A stretch of 64,000 bases of DNA from Brevundimonas pishanensis (GCF_022750635.1 NZ_JAJKBG010000002.1:310001-374000); one strand, 5' to 3'; positions 45,293 to 54,973 are shown, counted from the stretch's first letter. Notes: a model not told the origin generated them from the sequence alone. Made by a program: numbers and translations.

Positions 45293-48200
45293 ATGTTCAG
45301 TAAAATCATTTCGGCTTCTGTCCGCTTTCGCTGGTTCGTCATTCTGGCGACCGTTTTGTTCACCTTCTGGGGTTTGTTCCAGCTAACGAAACTGCCTATC
45401 GATGCCGTGCCTGACATCACCAACCGTCAGGTACAGATCAACACCGTAGCCCCTGCCCTCGCACCCGAGCAGATGGAGCGACAGGTCACCTATCCACTGG
45501 AAACCGCCATGGCGGGTATTCCTGGGCTGGAAAGCACGCGATCACTGACCAGAAACGGGTTCAGTCAGGTCACGGTCATTTTCACCGACGCGACCGACAT
45601 CTACTTCGCCCGCCAGCAGGTGGCCGAACGTATGGCGCAGGCTCGAGAGCGTTTGCCCGATGGCGTCGAGCCTGCGCTGGCTCCGATCACGACGGGGCTC
45701 GGCGAAGTCCTATGTGGACGGTCGATTTCAAACCCTTCGACGCGAGCAAGGCCAAAGCCGGAAAAGCGGGCTGGCAACCGGACGGAAGCTATCTGACGCC
45801 CGAAGGTGAACGCCTGACCACGCCGCGCGCACGCTCGACCTATCTGCGAACCGTGCAGGACTGGACCGTCGCGCCGCGTATGCGCACGGCCAAAGGGCTG
45901 GCAGGCGTGGACGTCAACGGCGGCGATGTGAAGGAATATGCTGTCCGTCCCGATGCCGCCAAGCTGTCGGCCTATGGCATCAGCCTGGCCCAGCTGGTCG
46001 AAGCGCTGGACCGCGCCAACACCCAATCGGGTGCGGGGTACATCCAGCGCTCGGGCGAGGCATTGACTGTTCGTACCGACGCATTGGCCCAGTCCGTCGA
46101 AGATCTAGCACAAGCGCCTGTGGTCAATCGCAATGGCCTTGTCGTTCGGGTCACCGACGTCGCAACTGTCGAGATCGGGCAGTCCACGCGCCTAGGAGCC
46201 GCCAGTCGTGACGGGCACGAAACCGTTGTTGGCACGGCTGATGCTGGCGGGCGAGAACAGCCGCACGGCCGCCCAAAACGCAGCCGGACGGCTGGAGGAA
46301 GTCAACGCAACCCTCCCGCCGGATATCGTCGCAGAACCCGTCCTGAACCGCAGTGCGCTGGTGAACTCGACCATCAAGACGGTAGCCAAGAACCTGACTG
46401 AAGGCGCGCTGCTGGTGATCGTGGTGCTGTTCCTGTTGCTGGGGAACATACGCGCCGCAACGATCACGGCCTTGATGATCCCGATCAGCTTCCTGTTCGC
46501 GGTCGTGGGCATGAACCGCTTTGGCATCAGCGGTAATCTGATGAGCCTTGGCGCTTTGGATTTCGGCCTTCTGGTCGATGGTGCTGTGGTTGTGGTCGAG
46601 AACACCCTGCTGATGCTCAGCCAGCGCCGGGCCGATCTGGGGCGCGCCCTGACGCGCTCGGAACGCCTGAACGTGGCCGGACAGGCCGCCAAACAGATGA
46701 TCAAGCCTGCCGCTTTTGGACAGCTCATCATCCTGTTAGTGTTCACACCGCTCCTTCTGCTGGGAGGCGTCGAGGGTAAAACCTTCATCCCCATGGGTGC
46801 GACGGTCATGCTGGCGCTGGTGGGTGCTTCATCTTCTCCTTCACCTTTGTGCCAGCCATGACCGCGCTTTTGGTGCGGGATCCGAAGAAGGTGGAAGTCG
46901 ACGAAAACGGTCACGCGCACGAGCATGAAACGGCCATCCTCCGCTTTGCTCGCCGCTGGATCGAGCCTGCGATCCGCCGCGCGGTCGACAGCCCGAAGAT
47001 CGTGATCATCTCGGCCTGCGCCATGCTGTTGGCGGGTACACTGGCGTTCATGTCGCTTGGACGCGAGTTCATCCCGACGCTGGATGAAGGCGACGTAGCC
47101 ATGCAGGCGCTTCGCGTCCCATCGGCCTCGCTTGATCAGTCGTTGGCCATGCAAATGGCACTGGAGCGCGCCATCAAGGCACAGCCGGAGGTGAAAACCA
47201 TCTTTTCGCGGACCGGCACTGCCGAAGCAGCCGTTGACCCCATGCCGCCCAACATCTCCGACGCGGTTATCATCCTCAAACCTAGAAAAGAATGGCCTAA
47301 TCCGAAGCTACCGAAAGAGGAACTGATCGCTCGCTTTGAAGAGGTTGCATCACGCCAACTGGGCAACAGCTTCGAGTTTAGCCAACCTATCGAGTTGCGC
47401 TTCAACGAGCTGATCTCGGGCGTGCGCACCGATCTGGCCGTCATGGTCTATGGCGACGACTTCACCCAGCTTCAGGCCGCCGCCGATCAGGTTGCCAACG
47501 CCCTACGCGCAACCACTGGCGCGGCGGATTTTCGGGTAGAACAGGTATCGGGCCTGCCCACTCTGACGGTTGCTATCGACCGCTTTGCAGCCGCCAGCTT
47601 TAGCCTGTCGGCGGGGGATGTGTCCGATGCCGTGTCCACGGCCATCGGCGGTACCGAAGCGGGCCAAATCTTCGAAGGCGACCGCAGCTTCAACGTCGTC
47701 GTGCGACTGAACGATGAAGAGCGCAACGATCCGGCTGCGCTGGCCGCCATTCCGATCACCACGGCCAACGGCGTCACCATCCCGCTATCCACGGTGGCGC
47801 GTATTCAGGTGAAGGGAGGCCAGAACCAGATAAGCCGCAATGACGGCAGCCGCCGCATGGTTGTTCAGGCCAATGTCCGCGGTCGCGACCTGGGCGAGTT
47901 CGTCACCGACGCGCAGAAACGGGTCGCGAAGGACGTCCAACTGCCGACAGGCTACTCGCTGAAATGGGGTGGCCAATTCGAAAACCTGAAACGCGCCGAA
48001 CAGCGACTGGGGCTGGTGATCCCTGTCGTGCTGGTCCTGATCGGTATCATCCTGTTTGTCGCGCTGGGTTCGATAGCGGAGGCGGGACTGGTGTTTGCCT
48101 GTGTGCCGTTGGCCCTTGTCGGTGGCGCATTTACCCTGTTGCTGAGAGGGATGCCGTTCTCGGTGTCAGCCGCCGTTGGCTTCATCGCTGTATCAGGGGT

Positions 48201-48507
48201 GGCCACACTTAACGGACTGGTGCTGATGCAGGCCATTCGCGAGCGCTTGCAGAGCGGTCACACCCCGCCTGATGCCGCGCTCTATGGTGCCTTCAGTCGC
48301 CTGCGGGCCGTTTTAACAACGGCGCTGGTGGCGATTGTTGGCTTCATCCCCATGGCCATCGCGTCCGGTGCTGGTGCAGAGGTTCAAAAGCCGCTCGCGA
48401 CCGTTGTCATTGGCGGCCTTATCACGGCAACTGCCCTCACCCTGCTCGTGCTGCCCACATTCGCCGCACGCACAATGAAGCGGCGATCCGAATTGACCGA
48501 GGACTGA
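45293..48507 (+). pseudogene. czcA: Heavy-metal RND efflux transporter (czcA-like), three frameshifts
   Basis: Inner-membrane proton/metal antiporter of the HME-RND family, about 1,070 codons in total. Four reading segments join end to end: MFSKIISASVRFRWF… to about 45,709; MWTVDFKPFDASKAK… to about 46,237; LMLAGENSRTAAQNA… to about 46,828; and FTFVPAMTALLVRDP… to the stop. The proton-relay motif DFGLLVDGAVVVVEN is intact. The linker GHAHEHE is His-rich. Each break is explained by loss of one or two bases (for example TTT to TT at 46,827 and GCGC to GC at 46,237). Substrate could be Zn, Co, Cd, Ni or Cu/Ag; not decided. Confidence 0.88.
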
Positions 48508-48746
48508 CCGGCAAGTTCGGCCATCGCCCCATCGCGGCGGTGGCCGAGCGCACTCGACACACCCCAAAATTGCATTGCCAAACGAGAGCGCACGCACGGC
48601 GAGAAAGTGGCGTTACCCCTTGTCCACGCGACAGGCTTAATGCGGAGAATTACCTTAAAACCAGCGCATTAAGCTACACCGTTCCTAAAATCACGATTAT
48701 AAACCTCTGGTTTTCGTGACGGTGGCGACGCGTTTGCCGACCCCAC

Positions 48747-49439
48747 ATGTGCCAGTTGGATAATCGGCTTTTTATGGACGCCCTGACCTTTAGCGACGAA
48801 CACCGCGATGCCCTCCGATCCTCTGCTAAACGGATCGTACTGGTCGGCGGGGGGCGCAATGCGAACAACCTTCTGGGCGTCTTGAACGACGCTGGGGTCA
48901 TCGTCTCTGCCATTCTGGATGATCGTGCGGGGGCCATTGTCCACGGCCATACCGTCCAACCCATCGACACCTACGAAGGTCCCGAATGGCGAGCCATCAT
49001 CACGGTCGCTGATCCCGCGGCCCGAGCCAGCCTGATCCTACGCCCGCCGCTGCGACGCGTGATCTGGACATCCTATATAGATCATCGGGCCGCGGTATCG
49101 CCCTATGCCGAGGTTGGCGAAGGCACGTTCATCGCCCCCTTCGCCACATGCGCTGATGCCACCATCGGCCGTCACGCCTCGATTATGCCGGGTGTTGTTC
49201 TGGGAGCGAGGGTTACGATCGGCGACCACACCAACGTCCTGCCCGGTGCCACGGTCGCCAGCGACACCCACATTGGGGAGAACTGCATCATCAGCATGGG
49301 CGCACGCATCGAAGCGGGCCTCAAGATCGGGAACAACTGCCGGATCGCCCCCAACACCGTCATACGCGAGGACATGCCGGACGGCACTTTGGCCGTACCG
49401 ACTGCGTCGACCCGCTACATCCTGAACCACTATTCTTAG
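48747..49439 (+). CDS. NeuD/PglD-like sugar acetyltransferase (left-handed beta helix)
   Basis: Protein of 230 residues with an N-terminal Rossmann-like part (KRIVLVGGGRNANNLLGVL) and a C-terminal hexapeptide-repeat helix (GEGTFIAPFATCADATIG, ARVTIGDHTNVLPGATV, IGENCIISMGARIEAGLKIG). This is the sialic-acid O-acetyltransferase NeuD / PglD layout that N- or O-acetylates surface sugars with acetyl-CoA. A Met nine codons in could be the start; neither has a strong ribosome site. It is tail-to-tail with a glycosyltransferase gene, overlapping it by four bases. Confidence 0.85.
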   Translation: MCQLDNRLFMDALTFSDEHRDALRSSAKRIVLVGGGRNANNLLGVLNDAGVIVSAILDDRAGAIVHGHTVQPIDTYEGPEWRAIITVADPAARASLILRPPLRRVIWTSYIDHRAAVSPYAEVGEGTFIAPFATCADATIGRHASIMPGVVLGARVTIGDHTNVLPGATVASDTHIGENCIISMGARIEAGLKIGNNCRIAPNTVIREDMPDGTLAVPTASTRYILNHYS

Positions 49440-50782
49440 GTAATCGCTTCGATCGAGCGGAGGCAGACACCGAGGCAGCGGTTGTCTTCGTTATAACCCG
49501 CTTGCGACGGTCGCACTGCTGAAGGGGCTTCGATCCTCAGCGTGATCGGTTCATGGGTCGGCTCGATGTTCAATGTCACCGTGCTGATCCCGCCGGACAA
49601 TGTAGCGGAGACCCAATCCCCGCCCCCGATCCTCAGCGACACGCTCTGCTCGCCAAGGAACAACAAACCCGACAACGTCACGCGGATAGTACGGGCACCA
49701 GGTGCTCTGAACACCAACAGGCCGCGACGTCCGGTCCAGTTCCAGTCGTCTTCAGGAGGGAAAATGCCGGCCCACTGCCCTGCTGCATTGCCCAGAACAT
49801 CCGACGCGCCGAAATAGCGGGTCGTATTTGCTGCGATCGTGACGATGGGCGGCACGGAGATCGCGGTTGCACCGCCCGACGTCGGCGCAGTCTGACCTCC
49901 ACTCGAGATGACCTCGTTGTGCAGCAAGCTCCACTCAGCGAACTGATGCATGAACTTTGCACGCGCAAACTCGAGCAGTCCCTCCGGCACCGCAGAGGCA
50001 GATGCCGTCGACAGCAGATGTTCGATATCGCGCACGCGCTGGGCCCACGCCGCCAGTTCCAGATAGAGATAGCGGTCCTTGACGGCATTATTTGTGCTCA
50101 GGGCACCTTCGACGCGGTGGGTATTTCGTGGGTGCTGGCGCCACTCGATCAACGGTTCGCAGATGTAGTGATGCGTCCCGACAAGGCTCGCCCGCGGGCC
50201 CAGAATAAGGTCCAGCCCATAGGGGCAAAGCTCGGTGTCCAGCGGGAAGTCTTCAATCAGACTACGATGGAATGCGGACGTCGCACCGATCCAGCGCACG
50301 TTAAAGATTTTGGACACCGCGTCGAAGGGATCTTTGAGGATGCAATCATCGTGTTCTACGTCCTCGATCGCTATCGGAAGGCCTTCCATCGATGTGCGCA
50401 GGGCGTTGGACGTCACCAGCTTGCACTCTGGATCGGCGTCGAAACGGGACAGGATCGCATCAAGTCGACCGGGCAACGAAACGTCGTCGCTGTCGGCCTG
50501 AATGATGATCTCAGCTTTCGACAGCTGCAGAACTTGCTGTATGACGGCCAGCCCCGAGCGTCGGTCGTTACGCACGACGACAGCCGACACGTCCGGCCGC
50601 GTGGCGATTGCATCCAGCGCGACTTGGAGGCTGCGATCACTGGATCCGTCGTCAATGATGACGAGGTCGATGTCCGGACGCCATTGCTCCAGCAAGCTCT
50701 CGATCTGCTGAGCAATCCATCGCTCGTTCTCGTAAACCGAAATTACAACTGAAGCGCGACAGACAACGGCGGAACTCGACAA
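49436..50782 (-). CDS. GT2-family glycosyltransferase with C-terminal beta-sandwich
   Basis: Protein of 448 residues starting at TTG. The first ~220 residues are a GT-A fold (VVISVYENERWIAQQIESLL, DLVIIDDGSSD, and the metal-binding IQADSDDVSLPGRLD). The acceptor part WIGATSAFHRSLIEDF follows, then a helical region. The last ~140 residues (from about NTTRYFGASDVLGNAAGQWA) form a beta-rich domain that resembles carbohydrate-binding or jelly-roll modules. It probably glycosylates a surface polymer together with the adjacent acetyltransferase. The sugar is unknown. Confidence 0.82.
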   Translation of the reverse strand: MSSSAVVCRASVVISVYENERWIAQQIESLLEQWRPDIDLVIIDDGSSDRSLQVALDAIATRPDVSAVVVRNDRRSGLAVIQQVLQLSKAEIIIQADSDDVSLPGRLDAILSRFDADPECKLVTSNALRTSMEGLPIAIEDVEHDDCILKDPFDAVSKIFNVRWIGATSAFHRSLIEDFPLDTELCPYGLDLILGPRASLVGTHHYICEPLIEWRQHPRNTHRVEGALSTNNAVKDRYLYLELAAWAQRVRDIEHLLSTASASAVPEGLLEFARAKFMHQFAEWSLLHNEVISSGGQTAPTSGGATAISVPPIVTIAANTTRYFGASDVLGNAAGQWAGIFPPEDDWNWTGRRGLLVFRAPGARTIRVTLSGLLFLGEQSVSLRIGGGDWVSATLSGGISTVTLNIEPTHEPITLRIEAPSAVRPSQAGYNEDNRCLGVCLRSIEAIT

Positions 50783-51049
50783 CTTGGATTAGGCTCCAAA
50801 CGACTTTGCATAAGATCAGCCGAAAGAGCGCGCGTTAAATGCTACCCAAACTTGATTTATTGAAATCAAATCTATCTAAAGTATTAAAACAACTGCACTT
50901 CGTCTTTTAGGCCGACGCCGATATCTACTATATCAGCACGTCTACTTGAAATACCGATCTCGTGGACATGCTTCAAATCTACGCAGTTATCGCCAAAATA
51001 CGCTGTGTTTAGTGAACACAGATTACGGTCCGATGTCTAAGGCCGACCG
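50783..51049. other. Low-GC intergenic region with a short gene-like fragment
   Basis: About 270 bases, poor in GC. On the minus strand a 50-codon stretch from about 51,035 to the TAA at 50,884 is open and protein-like (SLNTAYFGDNCVDLKHVHEI, then ADIVDIGVGLKDEVQLF) but has no start codon and a stop just before it. It could be the tail of a lost gene. Nothing else is seen. Confidence 0.3.
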
Positions 51050-51496
51050 CTAGTCATAGACTTCCGGATCGTCATAGCTGCCATTGCGCCGTACGAGCTC
51101 CGACCAGAAGTCAATCTCGCGAAGCTCTGTCCAAGGCTGCTCGTCCCGTCTGTTCTCTTCTCTGTCGAAATAGTCCGCCAGATTGGCACCATAGTGAATG
51201 GTATCAGACCCATAGACCGAGAAGATCGGGTTGCCCGCCACGTTCGGGGTCGCGGGCAAGTATCGGTGCGCCAAGATCGGAATGAGTTTCGGTGCTTTGC
51301 TGACAACCGCTCGAAGTACGTCCTCGCGATCTGTGACCTCGGTTGGGCGATCTCCCCATTCAGGCCACCACAAGCCTTTCTTCTCAACATCGATCAGCAG
51401 ACCCTCAAATGGCCAAGCCAATGAGGACACAACCTCTTGCTCGTCATTCCAGTCCGGCCCCTCGACCGGACGCCGATTCCGCAAAAGTTCGACCAA
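51050..51496 (-). CDS. SMI1/KNR4 (SUKH)-like protein, start unclear
   Basis: Soluble protein of at least 148 residues. FPPDLVELLRNRRP, LAWPFEGLLIDVE, LWWPEWGDRP, LAHRYLPATPNVAGNPIFSV and TIHYGANLADYF match SMI1/KNR4-like proteins, a group that includes immunity proteins against toxins. TTG at 51,496 is the only standard start in the frame. Yet the frame stays open upstream and reads like the protein (KILWTSGYTAAELERAQTRF) up to an ATT codon at 51,583. The start may therefore be non-standard, or lost when the element integrated 30 bases away. It is adjacent to the attachment site but on the host side. Confidence 0.65.
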   Translation of the reverse strand: MVELLRNRRPVEGPDWNDEQEVVSSLAWPFEGLLIDVEKKGLWWPEWGDRPTEVTDREDVLRAVVSKAPKLIPILAHRYLPATPNVAGNPIFSVYGSDTIHYGANLADYFDREENRRDEQPWTELREIDFWSELVRRNGSYDDPEVYD

Positions 51497-51614
51497 ATCC
51501 GGCGGGAAGCTAATACGAAACCGCGTCTGCGCCCTTTCGAGCTCCGCCGCCGTATAGCCCGATGTCCAGAGTATCTTCGTAATGCACTTAGATGCCCCGC
51601 AGTAAGCCAGACCC

Positions 51615-51661
51615 TGGCGCGCCCTGCAGGACTCGAACCTGCAACCGTCCGCTTAGAAGGC
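51615..51661 (-). other. Attachment site: 3' fragment of tRNA-Arg (UCU)
   Basis: On the minus strand this reads the 3' part of a tRNA-Arg: anticodon loop CTTCTAA (anticodon TCT at 51,557+100 = 51,657–51,655), variable CGGTT, T-arm GCAGG TTCGAGT CCTGC, acceptor AGGGCGC, discriminator G and CCA. The 5' half is absent: beyond 51,661 the sequence no longer matches a tRNA. This is the typical scar left when an element inserts at a tRNA 3' end. Host DNA lies to the left and the element to the right. Confidence 0.88.
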
Positions 51662-52034
51662 TAAACAAAATTCTTTGAAAACCGTAGGATAGCTGTAAAA
51701 CGCGCGCGCAGCTGCATCAACGAATACAAACACTTACCGGCGACGCGTAAAACTTCAGCGAGGCGTTGGGGACATTGACGTTGCTGATGCGCCCAGTGAT
51801 CCTTGGGTAAGGAGGTTGTGAGGCGGACATATCTAACAGCACTGTTCTGCCTAGGTTTCGGGGCAGTGCCCCCCTGCTCCCATTCATCGTTAGCATTCAT
51901 ATGCTCAGTTTGCCTCTTGTCGGCGTGTCCAATGCGCACTTTGAAGCGGTCTTCACTTGGTCTGGTGTGGGAATAACCCACTGCACTCGTCGATTCGTAT
52001 TGGGTGATGACAGCCTCGCCCGTCATCAAATCAC
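51662..52034. other. Element left margin without a recognisable gene
   Basis: About 370 bases between the attachment site and the sce7726 gene. A minus-strand open frame of 122 codons covers it, but the protein has no familiar motif and no ribosome site. No integrase remnant is seen. Confidence 0.4.
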
Positions 52035-52664
52035 TTGCGCACCATGAAACGGGAGAGCTATTCCCAAGGTATGGCTAGTTTGATGGGTGATCTGGACGTG
52101 CGGCGTGCCGTGCACGCGCGAATGTTAAGGTTCGCCCGTGATCGTCAAGATACTTTGGTTATCGACGAGCTTGGCCTCGATCACGGTGCCTGCCGTATCG
52201 ATATCGCAGTGATTAATGGGCATATCCGTGGCCTTGAAATCAAGGCAGAAGCGGATACTCTCAGCCGACTTCCTAATCAGATTGCCGCTTACGGCAACGT
52301 CGTTGATAAGGCCTCACTGATCGTCGCAGAGCGTCATTTAATGGCAGCTTCGGCGATGCTTCCTGATTGGTGGGGCATTGTTCTGGTTAGCCGTCACAAA
52401 AACGGTCAGGTCGCACTCAAACGGCTCCGTGAGGAGCGCGTCAACCGCGCCACCGACGCTGTCACCCTCGCGCGATTGTTGTGGAGACCCGAGGTCGTGC
52501 AGGTGTTGCGAGAACTCGGTCATTCGGAACGGACGCTACGAGCGCCGCGGGAAGAGCTCTATGGTGTCCTTGCGCTCAGTCTTACACGCCGTGAACTCGG
52601 GCGACGTGTTCGTGAGGCACTGAAGGCTAGGGAATCCTGGAGAGATCGTCCACGACCACAGTGA
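52035..52664 (+). CDS. sce7726-family protein, probable PD-(D/E)XK nuclease
   Basis: Protein of about 209 residues (or 205 from the inner Met, MKRESYSQ). The segment RIDIAVINGHIRGLEIKAEA contains Asp, then Glu-x-Lys as in PD-(D/E)XK nucleases. It is followed by NQIAAY, the QxxxY element of RecB/Cas4-type members. The C-terminal half is helical and basic (LTRRELGRRVREALKARES). I recall the sce7726 family lying beside sce7725/beta-like proteins; here the beta gene converges on it and their 3' ends overlap by 38 bases. DNA cleavage or processing is inferred, not shown. Confidence 0.8.
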   Translation: MRTMKRESYSQGMASLMGDLDVRRAVHARMLRFARDRQDTLVIDELGLDHGACRIDIAVINGHIRGLEIKAEADTLSRLPNQIAAYGNVVDKASLIVAERHLMAASAMLPDWWGIVLVSRHKNGQVALKRLREERVNRATDAVTLARLLWRPEVVQVLRELGHSERTLRAPREELYGVLALSLTRRELGRRVREALKARESWRDRPRPQ

Positions 52665-53703
52665 TGTGGTGATTAGTTGCGACCCACTTCCAAGTAGTAG
52701 CATTGCCCCTCGTTTCAGTGCCCGCATGGCAACCGCTGATATAGGCGCTGCCTTGCGAAAACGTGGGTCCCCTGTACTGGCCTGAAGTTATGATAGACTG
52801 GCAAAGGCTCGGATATGCGTGATTTGTCTGACCCTTTAGCCGCTTCGTTCGAGCGACCAGCCAGCCGTCGCGAACGGTATATCTAATATTAGGCGAGCCG
52901 CGCATGAAACGCATATCGCCTCTCGGAAAGTCGATGGCGGCAACTGCATAATCACCAAAAGCTGGTCGGCGCTCTTGAGCCGTTAATGCCGTGATGAGGG
53001 TTTTATATAGTCGCCATTCAAGACGATCTATCGTTTGTATCGGTAGAGTCAGCGCCGTTAGCGTCTCGGGAAACGAGGCCCCGAGCACGACGCTGCTTCG
53101 GGCACCGAGGAAAGTCGGCGACGCCAATGCAGATCGGATTATGGCGATTAAGGCGGCCTGCGGCTCGTAAGACGGTGAACGGAGGTCAAGGACAATGTCC
53201 AATTGCGGCGGCGCTATTGCGATCATTCCGAGAAGGAACGCGACATTGACTGCGAAGTCAGGGTCAAGAGCCTCGTCAAGGGTGCATCGCAGAACCACAC
53301 CATTCATGTCTTGTGCAGCGATGTCGCGGACAGCGATCTGGTAGTCGAGATCGCTGGACAGAGCTATGACTGGAGTCAAAACAGCCCCTTGCGCCCGGGC
53401 CGCATTGAACAGAAATGTCATAGGATGACTTCCGTCAGCCATCCGTGTCGCAGTAAGGAGCTGACGGCCATCCAACAAAGCAGGGTGCTGACCCCAGCTC
53501 TTTTGCAGTTGGGCACCGAAATCCAACAGTTGCTTGTCGATCGTTTTTACTGGTCTCAATTTCTCAAAATCGAAATCTGGTTCGAGGACTTCGATCAAAG
53601 GGACGACTAAAGATTTACAAGCTACGCTGAGTTTAGAGAGAGCCCGGTATTCCCCAGCCCGCCAGCGAAGGACAGGTACATATTGTTTAGGCGATATCGT
53701 CAA
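52627..53703 (-). CDS. Beta family protein (T4 Beta / sce7725-like)
   Basis: Protein of about 358 residues. The opening QYVPVLRWRAGEYRALSKL followed by VVPLIEVLEPDFDF matches the T4 beta-protein family (PF14350) and resembles sce7725 proteins. I chose TTG at 53,703: it has GAGG 5 bases upstream and lies 8 bases after the stop of the XRE-ImmA gene, whereas the longest frame would overlap that gene by 113 bases. The middle part (LDIVLDLRSPSYEPQAALIAI) and VVLGASFPETL suggest a TIM-barrel-like fold. Function of the family is unknown. Last gene of a three-gene operon. Confidence 0.82.
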   Translation of the reverse strand: MTISPKQYVPVLRWRAGEYRALSKLSVACKSLVVPLIEVLEPDFDFEKLRPVKTIDKQLLDFGAQLQKSWGQHPALLDGRQLLTATRMADGSHPMTFLFNAARAQGAVLTPVIALSSDLDYQIAVRDIAAQDMNGVVLRCTLDEALDPDFAVNVAFLLGMIAIAPPQLDIVLDLRSPSYEPQAALIAIIRSALASPTFLGARSSVVLGASFPETLTALTLPIQTIDRLEWRLYKTLITALTAQERRPAFGDYAVAAIDFPRGDMRFMRGSPNIRYTVRDGWLVARTKRLKGQTNHAYPSLCQSIITSGQYRGPTFSQGSAYISGCHAGTETRGNATTWKWVATNHHITVVVDDLSRIP

Positions 53704-53710
53704 TAGAGCC

Positions 53711-54973
53711 TCACAGACTGAACTGGCGACGGACTTCACCCGCCCCAACAAGACCCCGCAACAGACTGTAGTCCCCCGCTTCTCGACGGACTCTCCCAGC
53801 AATAACTGCTGGCGCAACTCCAAACCGCTTCGCGTCGGTCATCACAGACTGCTCGGTTCGACTGAACCGAGAGATCGCGAGCTCCCACTGAGCTGTCGGA
53901 AGCAAAGCTTCCTGTGCGAACATATCCGCTTCGCTTTCGTGGTCGCCGCACGCGGGGCTCTCGGTGTTGTCAAAAATCGCGGTAAAGGCCTGCCCTGCCC
54001 CGATATGAAGCTTCAGATGCCCGATCTCGTGCATAAGAGTGAACCAAAAATTATCCAGTCGATCGTGTCGCAGCGTCAGAGCAACAACACCAAAGCCTTC
54101 TTGTGCATACAGGGCTGCACCGTCGAGCAGGGTCCCAGGTAAATGTCGCTCTACGACCAGAGCAATTCCAGCGTCGCGCAGATAGTCGACGACCATGGCA
54201 GGCCCTGTCGGTTCCAACGAAAGACTTACAAGGCCTCGTATCCAAGCATCATCTAAACGTTGACGATCAAAGACGACAGAAGGAGCAGCGTTCAGGGCCA
54301 AGCGACGAACTCGCGCTTCCCAAGCAGCTATTGACGCCTCATGGACGGAGCCGTTTGCCCTGACTGATTTACGATGAAGTGCAATCGGAACTAGCTGAGA
54401 GCTTGCACCTCGAAGGAAAGCTGGCACCAGCTCGCTGGCTGACTTGCGAGCTTGTGCCAATGTACCCGCAAAATCCTCAAACCAACCGCGCTTGTACATT
54501 TCCGCGATCGGAAAGGCACTCCAAGCGCCTGGGTCTACAGATTCCATGTGGCTGTCACCCACGAGCGAGGCACGGTTCTCAATCATTACGCCAAGAGCGT
54601 CGGATATCTCCACAAGCCGCCCAAGACTCGCCGACCGATAGCGCTCCGCTTCATAGCGCTGCACTTGCTGTTCCTTCATGCCGAGAAAATCCGCCAAATC
54701 TTTCTGGCTCATTCCGCGCGCAATCCTAGCGCGAACGAGAATTTCAGGAAGCTCGGATAGCCTCTCGGCTTTAAACTCTTTAACCGCACCTGACTTTAAA
54801 AGCTCATAGTCAGCTATAAGCTCTTCGAGTTCGGCGATCTGGTTAGCCAAGGCGCTGCCGACTATTTTTGAAAAGATTGGATCAACGTCGCTGGCTGTCG
54901 GAGCATTCGCTGCCGCCGTTAGCTTATCGAGCATAACTCGGGTAGAACGATACTGCTTTTCGTTGGTAATCAT
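53711..54973 (-). CDS. XRE regulator fused to ImmA/IrrE metallopeptidase
   Basis: Protein of 420 residues. Order: N-terminal helical part (ITNEKQYRSTRVMLDKL, like HigA-type antitoxins), XRE helix-turn-helix (ARGMSQKDLADFLGMKEQQV, near 85–135), a linker, and a C-terminal ImmA/IrrE zinc peptidase with HEIGH in LMHEIGHLKLH. Peptidases of this type cut repressors or toxin-antitoxin partners when triggered; here repressor-like DNA-binding and protease parts are in one chain. It overlaps the DUF6932 gene by four bases and is followed 8 bases later by the beta gene. It probably senses a signal and controls this operon. Confidence 0.9.
   Translation of the reverse strand: MITNEKQYRSTRVMLDKLTAAANAPTASDVDPIFSKIVGSALANQIAELEELIADYELLKSGAVKEFKAERLSELPEILVRARIARGMSQKDLADFLGMKEQQVQRYEAERYRSASLGRLVEISDALGVMIENRASLVGDSHMESVDPGAWSAFPIAEMYKRGWFEDFAGTLAQARKSASELVPAFLRGASSQLVPIALHRKSVRANGSVHEASIAAWEARVRRLALNAAPSVVFDRQRLDDAWIRGLVSLSLEPTGPAMVVDYLRDAGIALVVERHLPGTLLDGAALYAQEGFGVVALTLRHDRLDNFWFTLMHEIGHLKLHIGAGQAFTAIFDNTESPACGDHESEADMFAQEALLPTAQWELAISRFSRTEQSVMTDAKRFGVAPAVIAGRVRREAGDYSLLRGLVGAGEVRRQFSL

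Noticed and set aside
49553..50752. Plus-strand open frame of 399 codons opposite the glycosyltransferase
   Set aside because: The minus strand has the GT2 motifs; the plus frame is Arg/Gln-rich shadow.
51661..52029. 122-codon minus-strand frame at the element margin as an integrase remnant
   Set aside because: No tyrosine-recombinase motifs (R…HxxR…Y) are visible.
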